Part shown: positions 43,479-54,003 of the stretch, one piece after another
How the letters are laid out: every line of letters starts with the position of its first letter
Numbering within the stretch: the first letter of the stretch is position 1
From: Kappaphycus alvarezii
Taxonomy: Eukaryota > Rhodophyta > Florideophyceae > Gigartinales > Solieriaceae
DNA length: 64,000 nucleotides
Direction: 5' to 3'
Assembly: GCA_002205965.3 (NCBI GenBank)
Contig: NADL03000016.1
Coordinates: 124,001-188,000 of the forward strand
Position numbers and translations under genes: made by a program
Notes under the pieces: generated by a model
Databases searched by the model: none
Told to the model about the DNA's origin: nothing
Seen by the model: only the letters and a program-made list of their open reading frames with translations

Positions 43479-44995
43479 TCACTCTGCATCATGAGGTAGG
43501 CTACCACGCATTGAACATAGGAAATTGTATCCACGGGCAACTTTCTTACGAGCTAATACAGCCTCAACTTCTTGCTCTGTCCCAGTGAGAAATTGAAGAC
43601 GTTCAGGAAAAGGACGAATAGGTACAGAAATGTCATCCGGCTGCTCCAAGTATAGTGTTGTGTAGATGATATGAATGATTGAATGGATCTTAAAGTGAGC
43701 AGGGAGATCCAATCGAACGGCATTCTTACCAAAGCGCTCCTTCACCAAAATGGCCATAATCGTCGCGCACCAAGCCTTTTCGAATCCTGCGACATAGAGT
43801 ACACACCTGTAGTCAATGAGTGATTGATCCATACCTTTGAGACTACCTTATAATCTGGAACCTTGTATCGCCTTGAAGCGTAAGGAGCTTACCGGGCTTT
43901 TGCCATTCTGCAGGCATATTTCGCATCCTCAAGAGAAATCTTGAGCTTGACACGAAAGCAGTCCAAACTCTCAAGAAGTATGCTTCTGTTACGTAAGAAG
44001 CCTAACAGGGATTTAGGTTTCTATCTAAATTCCACCTCAAGCCGCGACATACACAGATTATCGCTGACAGTCGAGTTGTATGCAAATTCTGCGGAAGGTA
44101 GCAGTTTATCCGAGTCATCCTGATGATACGAGCAATGACAAAGAAGATAATTCTCGATCATCCGATTCATAATTTCGGAAGCACCATCTTTTTGTGTGTG
44201 TCTGCCAGTAGAAATACTTAGTTTCATCCCACAAAGATTCATCAGTATCTTCCAAAACTTTGAAATGAATTTGCTATCACTGTCCTAGGTCACATCTTCC
44301 GGAAACCCGTGTTCTTACAGAAGTTCGAAAAGAAGTCCCTATCCGTGTCTTCAGCAGTATCCGACGTTTTTGATTTCAGAAAATGGGACTCGACGAGTAA
44401 GTCGATCAACCCAAGTCGTAATTGAATCATGAATGCTCTCTGTCATGGGTAGCCTCGCAATGAAATCTGCGACTAGTGGTCCACATCTGCGGTTAGAAAA
44501 CTTCAGCGACATTAGATCTGTCAACTTTCTTTGATTAGAGTCCTTATACTGCTGACAAGTAAGACATCCTTCACAGTGCTACCGAACATCCCGGATTTTA
44601 TGTTTCCAACGGATGTTTTCTAATCTGGACAGTGTCTTTGCAAATTTCAAATGTCCACCGACTTTGGAGTCGCGAGCAATTTGCGAAATATCCACATTGA
44701 CCTTCACGGCACACACAATTTCTATTGTAAAACAGTCTGGAGCCCTCTTTTCGGAACATTGGCGGAAGTTTTCCAAGTTTCTGCCTCTAAACCTCATCCT
44801 CTGGCCATTCTTTTTCCATAGCTTTTACCACTGGATCGAAGAACTGGTCGTCATCATAACGAGGATCTGCGTATATCATCGCGGCTTCTACGCCAACACC
44901 GTTTTTTTTGCTGCGGAGATCCCCACCTTGCCCTGCCTTGGACAATATTATTGCTTTGATTAACTGCTTCTACTCTACCGCAAACACCTAGCCTT
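43479..44995 (-). pseudogene. Ty3/gypsy integrase with chromodomain-like tail
   Basis: Minus strand, in order: DLRSKKNGVGVEAAMIYADP with EKEWPEDEV at about 44926-44804 (RNase H-integrase linker), the zinc domain with HCEGCLTCQQYKDSNQRKLT near 44581-44520, core pieces MTESIHDSITTWVDRLTRRV near 44450 and FPEDVT...DSDSKFISKFWKIL near 44310-44250, then frame 44242-44021: LCGMKLSISTGRHTQKDGAS with EIMNRMIENYLLCHCSYHQD (catalytic Glu region 'HPQTDGASE') and LLPSAEFAYNS. Frame 43832-43479 ends with FGKNAVRLDLPAHFKIHSII, then SVPIRPFPERL and EVEAVLARKKVARGYNFLCS with HDAE, a chromodomain-like close. A different lineage from the 55-kb element. Frameshifts throughout. Confidence 0.8.
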
Positions 44996-45008
44996 TACAC
45001 TCCGATCT

Positions 45009-45616
45009 CTACGGCTGCCAACTCCTACAGGGAATTGACGGACCTCTCGCTTTCGAAAACATCTCTTCCTTTACCCACGCCCTCATCTTTGAGCTGAGTA
45101 GTGGCAAACGCGCGAAGCACGGCTGCGCTTTATATACTGGCGCAAGCATCACGCCCTGACTTCCCTCCGTCGCCACTTTGCAACCTACAAGCGGCAGAAA
45201 ATCGAAGGGAGGATTCCAAAACCTCGCCCTCCCGTCTCCCCAGTCTTCTTTCACCTGCATCGCGATGTACTTCGTCCTCGACACCTCATTCTCCACCAAC
45301 GGTCTCCTCCGGAAGATCACATCGTGCAGCCCGTGCTCAGAATCCATAAATTCCACAATTGTCGCGGTGACCTGCCCCAGGTTCGTGAGAAAGAATCGGT
45401 GAACAGGTCGACTGCCGACAAGATCCATCTTGCCTCGACCTGAACGCCCATATTCTTCAGTAGTTCCGCCAGCTTCCTCAAATCCCCATCATCGGCCGCG
45501 AGGCAGACACCATTGAGAATTTCAACCACTGCTTGGCTGTCCTCGTATAGCAACACCCGCTTCACCTCGGATCCGGACACATAGCTGGCGAAGTGACCTT
45601 TGAGTAACAGCCGCAC
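45009..45616 (-). pseudogene. DIRS-type RNase H
   Basis: Two overlapping minus frames. 45616-45317 contains VSGSEVKRVLLYEDSQAVVE and MGVQVEARWILSAVDLFTDS (family 'V.L..DN...V..LN ... V.A..LPG..N..AD.LSR'). The shifted frame 45428-45009 continues with IVEFMDSEHGLHDVIFRRRP, the 'I...FG...IDRFAS' position, then DWGDGRARFWNPPFDFLPLV and GVMLAPVYKAQPCFARLPLL, the 'NPPF.L......AP.W..Q.W' ending seen in DIRS and Ngaro elements. One frameshift separates them near 45400. Confidence 0.75.
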
Positions 45617-45619
45617 CGC

Positions 45620-46640
45620 CCGTAACTACCTCAAAGTGATAAGTGCGCCCTGTCCTCGCCCCAACAAAAAAACTTGACACTCCACAAACGCGTCACCACT
45701 GGCCCCTCTTTGAAACCCAGAGTACCACCTTACATCACGCCTGCCGCACCGCTTTGCATGACAATATCTGGCCCCGCCCGCTTCAGCTGTCGTTGCTCCC
45801 TCCGCGTTAATGAACGCCAGTAACCCAATTACCGAAGCTATTTTCTCCCCAATTTACACTTTTACGACCTCCGCCAATTTTCTGGGGGATCCTCGCTCTT
45901 CCCGCTCCTCTATTCGAGACAAAAGATGCTCAGATCCGGACATATCGAAGTAAATCGAGCCCGCGTAGAATCGATCCATCGTCAGCGCCAGCTTAAGGGA
46001 GACACACACCCCGAACGACCTTTGAAGCAGCGAGAGCGGCACCAGATTTGGTTCCTGTCGGCTAAGGTGATGATCTTCTTCGATATTCTCCTCGGCTCAG
46101 CGATTTTATTCTTCGTTACAAAAACCTTGATCGACTTGGTGTCCACAAAGACACCCAAATGTTCCACTCTCGTCGAACCGTACCACTCCCCTTTTCCGGA
46201 TGCCACACCAAACCTAGTTACTCGTAAAGCCCCTCCAACACTTCTCTCGCCTAGTCGAAGTCCCCTTTTCTTGCCGCTCGCCCGAAATGCATAGGTCCAG
46301 CAGAAAGTCGTCGATGTATTGTAGCCCCTCTCTCACGTATTTCACCAATGGTCTCATGGCAAAAATAGTACTCCGACAGCCCCCACCGAAAGTTTAATGC
46401 AATAAACCTGTAATAGTGCATGGTATACCGGAAAAACAAGTTTCGAATGTTCGGATGCATATCAAAATGCGGGTACCCGCTCCTGAAATCCCATGACATC
46501 AGAACATCCCCGTTGTCCATTTCTACCGCAAGAATTGCATATTCTCCATCTTCACAGTCTTCTTCTTCCAATTCTTGGATTTTGAGCTGAATTTTGTGAC
46601 AATCCTCCCCTTCGTCCCCTTTCCCTCCCCTTGCCACGCC
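45620..46640 (-). pseudogene. DIRS-type reverse transcriptase
   Basis: Frame 46637-46251 holds MDNGDVLMSWDFRSGYPHFD and MHPNIRNLFFRYTMHYYRFI with ALNFRWGLSEYYFCHETIG (first catalytic Asp in WDFRSGYPHF). In a shifted frame, LQYIDDFLLDLCISGERQEK places the Y-I-D-D box at 46308-46319, intact. Frame 46206-45982 has YGSTRVEHLGVFVDTKSIKV, the thumb, and 46042-45854 has SFGVCVSLKLALTMDRFYAG with SIYFDMSGSEHLL, a connection block typical of DIRS-like elements. Three or more frameshifts. The palm residues needed for catalysis remain. Confidence 0.8.
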
Positions 46641-47604
46641 ACAAATGGCGACGAAAGATTTACCTCTTCCCCTATCAACCGCTGCAATTCATACCCAAAT
46701 TCCTCCTCGAATATCCTAATCGAAACTCCTTTCTCCATCTCCGTTCCACTCCTCTGTTTGATTTTTCCCTCCCATAAACAACCCGTCGATGAACGGCATC
46801 GTCGGTATGTCCCTGATCCCATACTTCACCGCCCTCACCATACATAGTGACGCCTCAATGGCCGATCTCTAAGCATCGGCCTTGCTCACAGTCCCCTTCC
46901 GCAACGACTTTACATCCACAGTCGTCGCCAAAATCCCCCCACCCATACTTCGCAACATGACTCTTCGTAGGTGGCCAGCCCCTGGGTACCCTTCTGTCCT
47001 CTCGCCCTTTCCATCCTTGCTTTCGCAAGTGGCTTTGTCGCCTCAATCTCCAAGTTACCTGTAATCGCCTTCCTCGAACTCCTGAACGATTACGAAAACA
47101 CTGCATCATGCCCTTGCCCGACAGGAAACGCCATCTGCCTTGCAACATGCATATTTGCTCAGCGATATCCCGAAAGTATTGGGCACACATCGGCAAAATC
47201 TCAACCGTCGCCTTTAATCCTACCTTAGCCTCCTTGAGTTTCCTAGCCAGGTCTTTTTCCCCTTTACTCTCTGCTCGAGCAACTTCTAACGCCATCAGAC
47301 TCAGCTCAGCCCAGACCCCCGCTGCTTAAATATATTCCCACTCCTTAGCGGATAGACGATCTTTGTTATTCAGTTCGGACAAGAAAGCATCCGTGAGGGG
47401 GCTCAAATATCCCAAATGCGTGATCGGGACACGCGCATTCCGCTCGCAGACCTTCCCTTCTCCAACTAATTTCGACGCATTCAGCTCTGACACAATCTGG
47501 TCGGAATCTTTGCGTCCGGTCTTTAAGCGGTCTACAGGATTACCGTCCGGACAGGAGTAATTTACTCGTCGTTGTCCGCCATGCTCCATGGGCACTACGG
47601 TCAT
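46641..47604 (-). pseudogene. DIRS-type gag / N-terminal region
   Basis: Frame 47604-47326 begins MTVVPMEHGGQRRVNYSCPD and contains VCERNARVPITHLGYLSPLT before a stop; frame 47295-46855 begins MALEVARAESKGEKDLARKL with LKATVEILPMCAQYFRDIAE, helical, then turns Arg/Gly/Trp-rich. Frame 46822-46523 reaches the RT with IFEEEFGYELQRLIGEEVNL, matching the variable stretch before DIRS RT. The only separator between the first two frames is one stop, so they may be one gene. No zinc knuckle. Confidence 0.5.
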
Positions 47605-48322
47605 AACTTCCAGAAGATTTCACCGCCTGGTTGCAACGAGGAGAATTTCTCGACAAGAGAAATAGACATGCCGAACTACATTAGTTGCGGCCACCAAGTC
47701 AGTGCTACCTAAGTACTTTCCGTGCCCCTCTTATAAAGTGTCAAAACGTTCGGCTGCGCTAACTTCTACGTGATCAAATCTTCACAAGTATATACCAGTG
47801 TGCACGTACTCGAAAATCATCGGAGCGCTTCCATGGTCAACAGGGAAACGAAAGTTACTGCAGTAGCTGCTTAGAAGTATTCAGTAGAAGCCCTCCACAG
47901 AGTCGTTCATTTTAGGTATAAAGTGCCAGCTGAATTATGAAATTTGGTGGACTCTTGGATTGCAGTGCTTCACACATATTACATGACAGAAAAGATGCTT
48001 TTCATTGATCATGCGTTAGACAATTCCAACAAGAAATACATCAGAGATTCTTTGCGCTACGGGCTAATGCAAAAATGTTACTGAAGTGCTAAGAATTACA
48101 CAAAGGTGTACTGAGTGGCTCTTGTTACGGTAATTTCGAGTTTCTGCCAAAACTTTTGAAAAGATTATGCTGCGCAGTGTCGATTTAAGAGCCATGTTGA
48201 ATCTGACAGCCGTCGGGTGAAATGAGTGATAAATATGGAAAGAACAAAGAGTGTGCTGGAAGATTGATAGGGGTAAATCGTCGGAGAAGAGATAGTCAGA
48301 ACCAACTAACCCAAGAAGGAGG
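47605..48322 (-). other. Retroelement leader downstream of LTR copy B
   Basis: On the minus strand, directly after the LTR, the phrase cctccttcttgggttagttggttctgac (quoted in parts: cctccttcttgggttagttg, then gttctgac) parallels the same position in copies C and D, and marks the leader/primer-binding region. Leader similarity to copy D continues for about 40 bases (tttacccctatcaatc against tttacctctatcattt). No gag follows; 48330-48064 (-) is an 88-codon frame without homology. The rest shows nothing. Confidence 0.4.
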
Positions 48323-49610
48323 GTTTGCAATCGATAAAAGTGCTACCGTTGTATAGTTGAACGAACAAAAAGGAGTGGATAAGGAAGACAGTTGAGAGGT
48401 CTACAAGCAGGTATGGAAGGGATAGGGTCTACCACTGATGCTATGCGACCACCGTAGGAAAAAGGTTTCTTGGGTCTGAAGTTGACTCTCAACTTCCTAC
48501 TACTCGGGACTTGGCTTGAAGTTGTCTGCCAACTTGCTTTACCTCCACAACAGGAAGCAGTTTACTCAGCTTATAGACTTTTTGGCCAACCCTAAAGTCT
48601 CAAAGAAACATACTAAGAACCATAAAATGCATAAAATGCAATCGTGTGAACGAGAAAGACTAACAGCAGATACTATCAGGATAAATACTAGATTATTTCC
48701 TTAATATCTTACCTCTATATCAGAGCCAAAAGTTCCCCCAATATCCATTCCCAGAGCAGTCCACACAAATATCCGCGAACGGCTTAGAATTCTCCATTGC
48801 CTCCTGCGAAATATCTAGACCACTGAGGACGCCCCTCCGTTCCAGAGTCGGGACCACCTGGTCCATATTTTTGGCCCTTCCCACTAATCCAGCACTTTCC
48901 ATGTCTCCCTCCCTCATCCTCTTCATCCTCCTCTCCACTCCTCTCTTCATCTTCGTCAGAAGAGTCAGAGATCACAATTACTCCCTCAGTCTCCCCTCGT
49001 TCTCTATAAGAGCTCCCCCACCGTTGTACACTAGTGGCTCCCACGGGTCCACCCAGTCCTCTTCATCCTCCTCATCCTCCTCCCTCTCTTCCTTCTCTCT
49101 CCTCTTCCTCCTCTCCTCTCCTCCTCTTCTGCCTGCTCGAAGCAGTTACGGCGGACCCACTCCCGAACGCGTTCCCGGTCCAACCTTCTACAGTAATCAT
49201 CGTAGTCGTTGGACCATTTCCATCAGGGCCAAAGCGTTGAGTGGACGACGGCCTCGGGATGACTTGGTGATGGTGAGGGAAGGGCGGAGGTTGGTCATGT
49301 TAAGGGCCAAAAGAAGGGGTGAGCCGATGGGGTAGTTGATGGCGGGGGTTGCCTCAACGACGTCGATTTCGAACTTTAAATACTGCGACGTCTTCGAAAA
49401 GTATGACACCTTGGACTGTACAGTAATGTCATCTATTAATGACACCGTGTCTTAAAATAAAAAATCAACCCATGATTTTGCCACACTCATCCAAATTAAA
49501 AATATCTTGCAAATTCAGAAACTGTAAAAATATCTTCCAAATTCCGATACTGTATCCAAATTTGGTCCTCTTCTAGATTTTCTTTTCGTGTGCGAATTTT
49601 GCACAAATCA
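48323..49610 (-). mobile_element. Ty3/gypsy LTR copy B, ~1.29 kb, with internal ORF
   Basis: Minus strand. Begins TGATTTGTGC at 49610 and ends near 48323 where D has ...cgcaaca. The 5' ~240 bases match copies A and D; the 3' ~390 bases (48710-48323) match D and C: ttgggtctgaagttgactct at about 48473, ggaagcagtttactcagctt at about 48554, and gtgaacgagaaagacta at about 48646. In between is an ~900-base segment encoding the acidic protein, absent from D. So the same LTR exists in a short and an ORF-bearing form. The TATA region is ctataagctgag (one 'ta' lost compared with C and D). Confidence 0.7.
48720..49445 (-). pseudogene. LTR-encoded acidic SIM-like protein, copy B
   Basis: Unknown protein inside LTR B. 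Open from 49445: VSYFSKTSQYLKFEIDVVEA, TPAINYPIGSPLLLALNMTN, LRPSLTITKSSRGRRPLNAL, then two single-base deletions relative to copy A shift the frame before DYDDYCRRLDRERVREWVRR. A Glu/Arg-rich stretch follows. Frame 49044-48784 contains TEGVIVISDSSDEDEERSGE (motif core 48943-48981), then EEDEEDEGG. Frame 48950-48720 closes with MDQVVPTLERRGVLSGLDIS and QEAMENSKPFADICVDCSG. The VIVI core plus adjoining Ser/Asp/Glu is the form of a SUMO-interaction motif. ATG choice is unclear: 49445 or the internal Met at 49301. At least three frame breaks. Confidence 0.55.
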
Positions 49611-50699
49611 AAGATCTCATCGACATTTAGTTCGGCACAAAGACAACAACTAAGCCTATGAAGCGGAAGAGAGCTAATGAAAGCGCTATTACTAGCGTGT
49701 TGCGGACAAACGCATACATTAAAGCTGTTTTAGATGTTTTAAAAGCATCTCGAAAGGATGAGAGGTATTGAGCATATTCCGCAGATTGGCCTTTTTTTCA
49801 TAAGCCAGAGATGTTGGTAGTATGGGATGGTGATCAGATTCAACCTAGTGCTGAAATATGCTATGTATTTTTAGTGGCTGTATTCGAGACTGAGACCTGG
49901 CTTTCATCAAGTAGCTTCGTCGCAACAATCACAATCTTCGATTCAGATGAAAAAAACTTCCACTCCAACTTCTGCTACCTGTGACCAAAAGCATCAGTTG
50001 AATAGCCGTATCGAGCTTTGAAAGATTGTGGACAATTATGTGAAATATAAGGGAGATTTTGTTCCTCTTATCTATTCAATAATGTATCTCAAAGATTTTA
50101 CTAGATGACAAAAATGGGAAGTGTATAAAGCTTAGTAGCAGAGGGCAGGGTAAAAGTCATCTGGTTCTCATTTTGAGAGATAGAAAAAGTTTGTGTCACA
50201 AATAGCCAAGATTATAGCAGTGAGTGCGTTTATTTCCCTTTAAATGTTCCAAGAAAAAGTCAGGCTGGAAACAGAAAATTACTTTTACTCACCGGAGTGC
50301 TTTAAAAATACTTTAACAATGTATAAGAAACCACCGATTTTATAGCTAATGCTGCTATAGATCTAATAAACCACGCATCATAGCTGATTTCGGATGACCA
50401 ACCAAAATATTTGGCTGCCGAAAAGATCAACGACAAAGGTGAAATCAACAATCTAGTGAAATAAGCACATTCAAGGAGTATATCTATGGGAAACGTTTGG
50501 TTTAGTTTACTGCGAGTGGAACGTAGGGTGAAATTCCTATTAGCCTGTGTATTGTGGCTGCGGCGAGGAAAAACTATAGAAGAAAGCACCTGCAGTGTTT
50601 TAATAGCCCAACGTGGTTGCAGTTGCGACTTGAGATGGAGAGCTCTAGTAATCCATACACGAATCGAGCTGCAACCTCATTTCCATCCCACGCATTTGA
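49611..50699. other. No recognised gene; AT-rich
   Basis: A short plus-strand open stretch (about 49658-49770, MKRKRANESAITSVLRTNAY) and another near 49793-49981 (PEMLVVWDGDQIQPSAEICY) have no family I know. Frames 50302-50589 (-) and 50486-50704 (+) are unassigned. Possibly decayed coding DNA of an old element. Confidence 0.35.
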
Positions 50700-50899
50700 C
50701 TTAAATTCCGGAGATCTCCGCTATGTCAGCTGAATAAGATTCCCCATACCCAGATCTTCCATCATCCGCAGATCCGAACCTAGACAACACTGGACTGAGT
50801 ACCCACGCAATGGTTGTTGAAATCGACTGTCCGAAGTATCCAAAAATACAAAATTCTCGAGCGAGAACAGGGGGAGGTCGGGTGTGAATACATTCGCAC

Positions 50900-52620
50900 T
50901 CATGTTCTTCGCCCCCCTCCTCGTCCTCTCCTTCTCGAGGAGCTTTCATGTCCGATCCAGTTCTGCTTCTTTCAAATTTGTGATTGAGTCTCTTCTATAG
51001 CACGGGTCAGAAGCAGTTATTGGCACCGACAGCAATAACTGCAGGTTGCGAACGGTCATTCGGTCAATAATTGTACGAAAAAGCCAATAGAAAAATCCAG
51101 CCGTGGTCGCTTTTTTTGCACTTTCGAGCAGTCTCCACCCTATCCATCCGTAACATCTGAAACAGTTCAAATACATCTGCCCGTCCTGGACACACTACGT
51201 GGAATGATTTCGAGTCGAGCACCGGGCACTGCGTGTCGCTGAAAGGTAGATAGAACACCACCCTTCCACGCAACCGGTTTGAGTTCATAACAACCCTTGC
51301 GAAAACTTCAAACTCGTCCAGGTCACAATAAATCTTTGCAGTTTTAAAATTCGTTGCGAAACCGTCCCTAACTGGACGAATAACATATTCATCACTGTTC
51401 TTCTCGATCGAGATCCTACCGTTCGCGTTCGACGTCGGAGGCTTAATTGTTACCTGCAACCGCTTCTTCAAATGGTACTACGATCGATTCAATATCCTTC
51501 GGGTCTTTCTTTCCACTGGTTCCAGTAATGGTGCTTCGGGACGAGCAATCTTTTTCTTTTCACGACGAACTTACTCCTGTAGCGAACCTATTGACATTTG
51601 CAGTTCTGCACATCGGATGCGCAACTGTTCCACATTACCCTCCACCTGAGACAGTTCCCCTGTGTGCATCTTTCAATTTGTCCCTCCTGTCATATCTTTG
51701 CCCATTGCCCAATCTTCGTCACTATCGGATGAGCCATCCTGATCAGGAACTGAATCCATATTGATAACATTGGTTATGCCATTACTTCTTCATGGCAACA
51801 TCTGGATGCGTTGACCCTTCACATCCATCTCATTTTAAGCCCCAAGTCCTTCTTCAACGCAATATAGCTTGCTATTCATAACGGATATGACGTAGTGAAC
51901 CTTTTTAGGATCGTGCACAGTTGTCGGATATCGGAGCATTCCCCTTCCGAGACTCCTGCCGTTCTCGCGCCTTTCCACAAAAAGAACCTCAGCATCACAC
52001 CGCTGTTCAGGGCTGCCTGGTAGATGATCCATCTCCCGTAGTACCTGTACGTATTTCGAACGCATTGGAAGTTGCCTAACTTCCCTACATGATCGTTGTA
52101 CCTTCTCCTCCACGCCATCTACGAATTGAGATTGAAAATCGTTCTCCCTTCGCGGGGACCGTCTCAGATCTTTAGATGCTTCCGCACTCGCAGCACGCTT
52201 CCTACCCCGATCAGTCCTCGTCTTCAAACCTGAGGATCGCTTCCGCAGGTCCTTCGGACTTTCTGTACCGGTATCAACCCCTACCGCTCCAGCCCTTCTC
52301 GATATAAAGTACGTCTCGTTCTTATTTCGCGTTGTTTCGATATCTGACGTAGGAATCGACCGCTCGTTTCTTCTTCATCCCTCTCATTTCGAGGACTACC
52401 TCCGCCGTTTCATACTCGCTCTCAGTTCTGTTTCTTCGTACCTGTCGCGTTCGAGTTTCAGCGACAGATTTGTTGGTGACAAAGCTGAAGAGGGAAAACT
52501 TCTGTTCATTCCTTTTCTCGCGAGTTCTCGCCAGCAACGTCCACACACCATCATGGGGATATCAAAGGTTGGGATGACGATGAGAAGACTTCCCAACCTT
52601 TTGTTAGGCGTGTGCTGATA
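50900..52620 (-). pseudogene. Unidentified protein-coding region
   Basis: A coherent minus-strand reading of about 1.7 kb in several frames. In order: FDIPMMVCGRCWRELARKGM (C-x2-C, about 52575-52520), an Arg/Glu-rich part, RKRAASAEASKDLRRSPRRE (about 52200), SCREVRQLPMRSKYVQVLRE and TVHDPKKVHYVISVMNSKLY (frame 52227-51835), an acidic DGSSDSDEDWA near 51737-51705, a heptad-like SQVEGNVEQLRIRCAELQMS near 51648-51589, then frame 51471-51064: LQVTIKPPTSNANGRISIEK, YVIRPVRDGFATNFKTAKIY and RVVFYLPFSDTQCPVLDSKS. It looks like a nuclear or structural protein with a putative zinc pair, basic linker and coiled coil, possibly ORF1/gag of an unknown element. I do not recognise it. Confidence 0.4.
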
Positions 52621-53068
52621 GGAACGGATTTTTTCGTTGTCATCTACAGACTTTTAGGTTACTGCACTACCTCCCCTTGTCCAAAATTGCTTATGTTCCG
52701 GTCTTTCCTCGTCCTCCCTGAGCCTTGCTTATCATTACCGCGGTCCTTTCCAATTTACTTCCTTTTTACCTAGATATTTTTATACTGCATCTACCCTCTG
52801 AATCGATCCCGAATCAAGTTCTTTTTCCCTTTTTGCTTATCTACTCCTCCAAATTCGCTGTTTTGAGAAAAAGGGCGCAAATGCACTATTACAAAATCCA
52901 TTGCAGATGTATTTGACCTATTCCTAATCTATAAGAAGCTGCCCCAGGAGCCTATTTAAACCCCTCTGTTTCAAGTTTCAAACGTCCCGATCATTTTACT
53001 CATCACTCCTCTAACCCCACACACCCAAAACACCCTTCATTGCCTTCCATTCCCCAAAGCTCACCAAA
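52621..53068 (+). other. Upstream part of LTR copy C, diverged
   Basis: T/C-rich. Position corresponds to the 5' part of LTRs A and B but nucleotide similarity is not visible. A TATA-like cctatttaaa near 52952 and a CT/CA-rich leader precede the ATG at 53069. No gene. Confidence 0.3.
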
Positions 53069-53640
53069 ATGAACAATCTATGATCCTCGAAAGTCATTTC
53101 CAAAAATCGCCATCCCGGCCCCCTGAACTCTATTCCCCTACTCCCTTTCGGACCTACTGACCGTTATTACTACATGCTTCGGGAAACCAAAAAGAAGGTG
53201 ATATAATTCGTGCGTCGCCTTTTTGTTGATTATGAGGCGGAGGAGGTAGGTAAGAAGCGGGAGTGGGACATCGAGGAGGGAGCTGGAGACCTTTGAGATT
53301 TGGGTAGCCCCTGAATAGATCCAAAAGTTAACATTTCGAGCATGAAGAGGAGGAAGAGGAGGAAGAGGAGGAAGAGGAGGATGATGAGGAAGAGGACGAG
53401 GTGGATGAGGGAAAAGGGGACATGGAAAGTGTTGGAGTGGTTGGGCCTGGACTGGAGAGTATAGAACAAGTGGTGACGCTGGAACCTGATGGAGATATAT
53501 TTAGTAGATAGATCTCCAGGAGGAAATAGAGAGCTATGAGCCGTTCGCAATATTTGTGGGGACTGCTTGGTAGCATGGATATTTTGGAGGAGTTTTTTGG
53601 ATCTGATTTAGAGAATGGGAAATAAGAGGACCTCATTGAT
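53069..53640 (+). pseudogene. LTR-encoded acidic protein, diverged copy C
   Basis: Third, most diverged member of the LTR-encoded family. From the ATG at 53069 it begins MNNL (A: MTNL), soon hits a stop, then matches through KNRHPGPLNSIPLLPFGPTD and RYYYMLRETKKKVI with FVRRLFVDYEAEE (A: RPLNALALMANGLTDYDDYC, RKLDWERVREWIRR, CFEKAEE). A long Glu run (about 53338-53412), KGDMESVGVVGPGLESIEQV and VTLEPDG (A: MDQVVPTLEP) follow, ending EEIESYEPFAIFVGT near 53520-53565. The SIM-like phrase is not visible here. Nucleotide identity with A and B is low while the protein order is kept, suggesting past selection. Directly followed by the LTR 3' part. Confidence 0.5.
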
Positions 53641-54003
53641 TGTTATTTTCTTAGGTATCTCTCGTTTAGAGTATATCGTCCTCACAAATTGTTTTTATGC
53701 ATTTCTTGGTACCTTCGTAGTTTTGTTCAGACTTTAGGGGTAGCCAAAAGTCTATATAAGCTGAGTAAACGGCTTCCTCATGGAGAGTCAAGCAAGTTGG
53801 CAGACAAATTCAAGTCAAGTCTCGAGTAGTAGAAGTTCAGAGTCAACTCCAGACCCAAGAAACATGTTTTCTACGCTGGTCGCAGGAGCATCATGGTAGA
53901 CCCTGTCCCTTTCATACTTGCTTGTAGCCCTCTCACCTGTTTCCCTATCCACTCCTTTTTGTTCGTTCAACTTTACCAGGTAGCACTTTTGTCGCTTGCA
54001 ACA
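53640..54003 (+). mobile_element. Ty3/gypsy LTR 3' part, copy C, plus orientation
   Basis: Matches LTR D in opposite orientation: ggggtagccaaaagtctata then taagctgagtaaacggcttc at about 53736-53770, ttggcagacaaattcaagtc near 53796, cagagtcaactccagaccca near 53836, gggtctaccatg-like phrase near 53895, and the end cacttttgtcgcttgcaaca at 53984-54003. Contains a TATA-like tctatataag. It faces the opposite way from the gag-pol at 54.5-59.5 kb, so it is not that element's own 3' LTR. Confidence 0.7.

Larger units (their letters stand above)
45009..47604 (-). mobile_element. DIRS/Ngaro-like retroelement, 3'-truncated
   Basis: Gag-like, RT and RNase H run in order on the minus strand from 47604 to 45009. 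The RT phrasing (MSWDFRSGYPHFDMHP, YIDDFLLDL, VEHLGVFVDT, RFYAGSIYFDM) is of the tyrosine-recombinase retroelement type. The tyrosine recombinase that should follow RNase H is absent: at about 45000 the sequence switches to the Ty3/gypsy piece. Known members use a recombinase rather than an integrase for insertion, so loss of that gene makes this copy immobile. No inverted or split terminal repeats were found. Confidence 0.75.
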
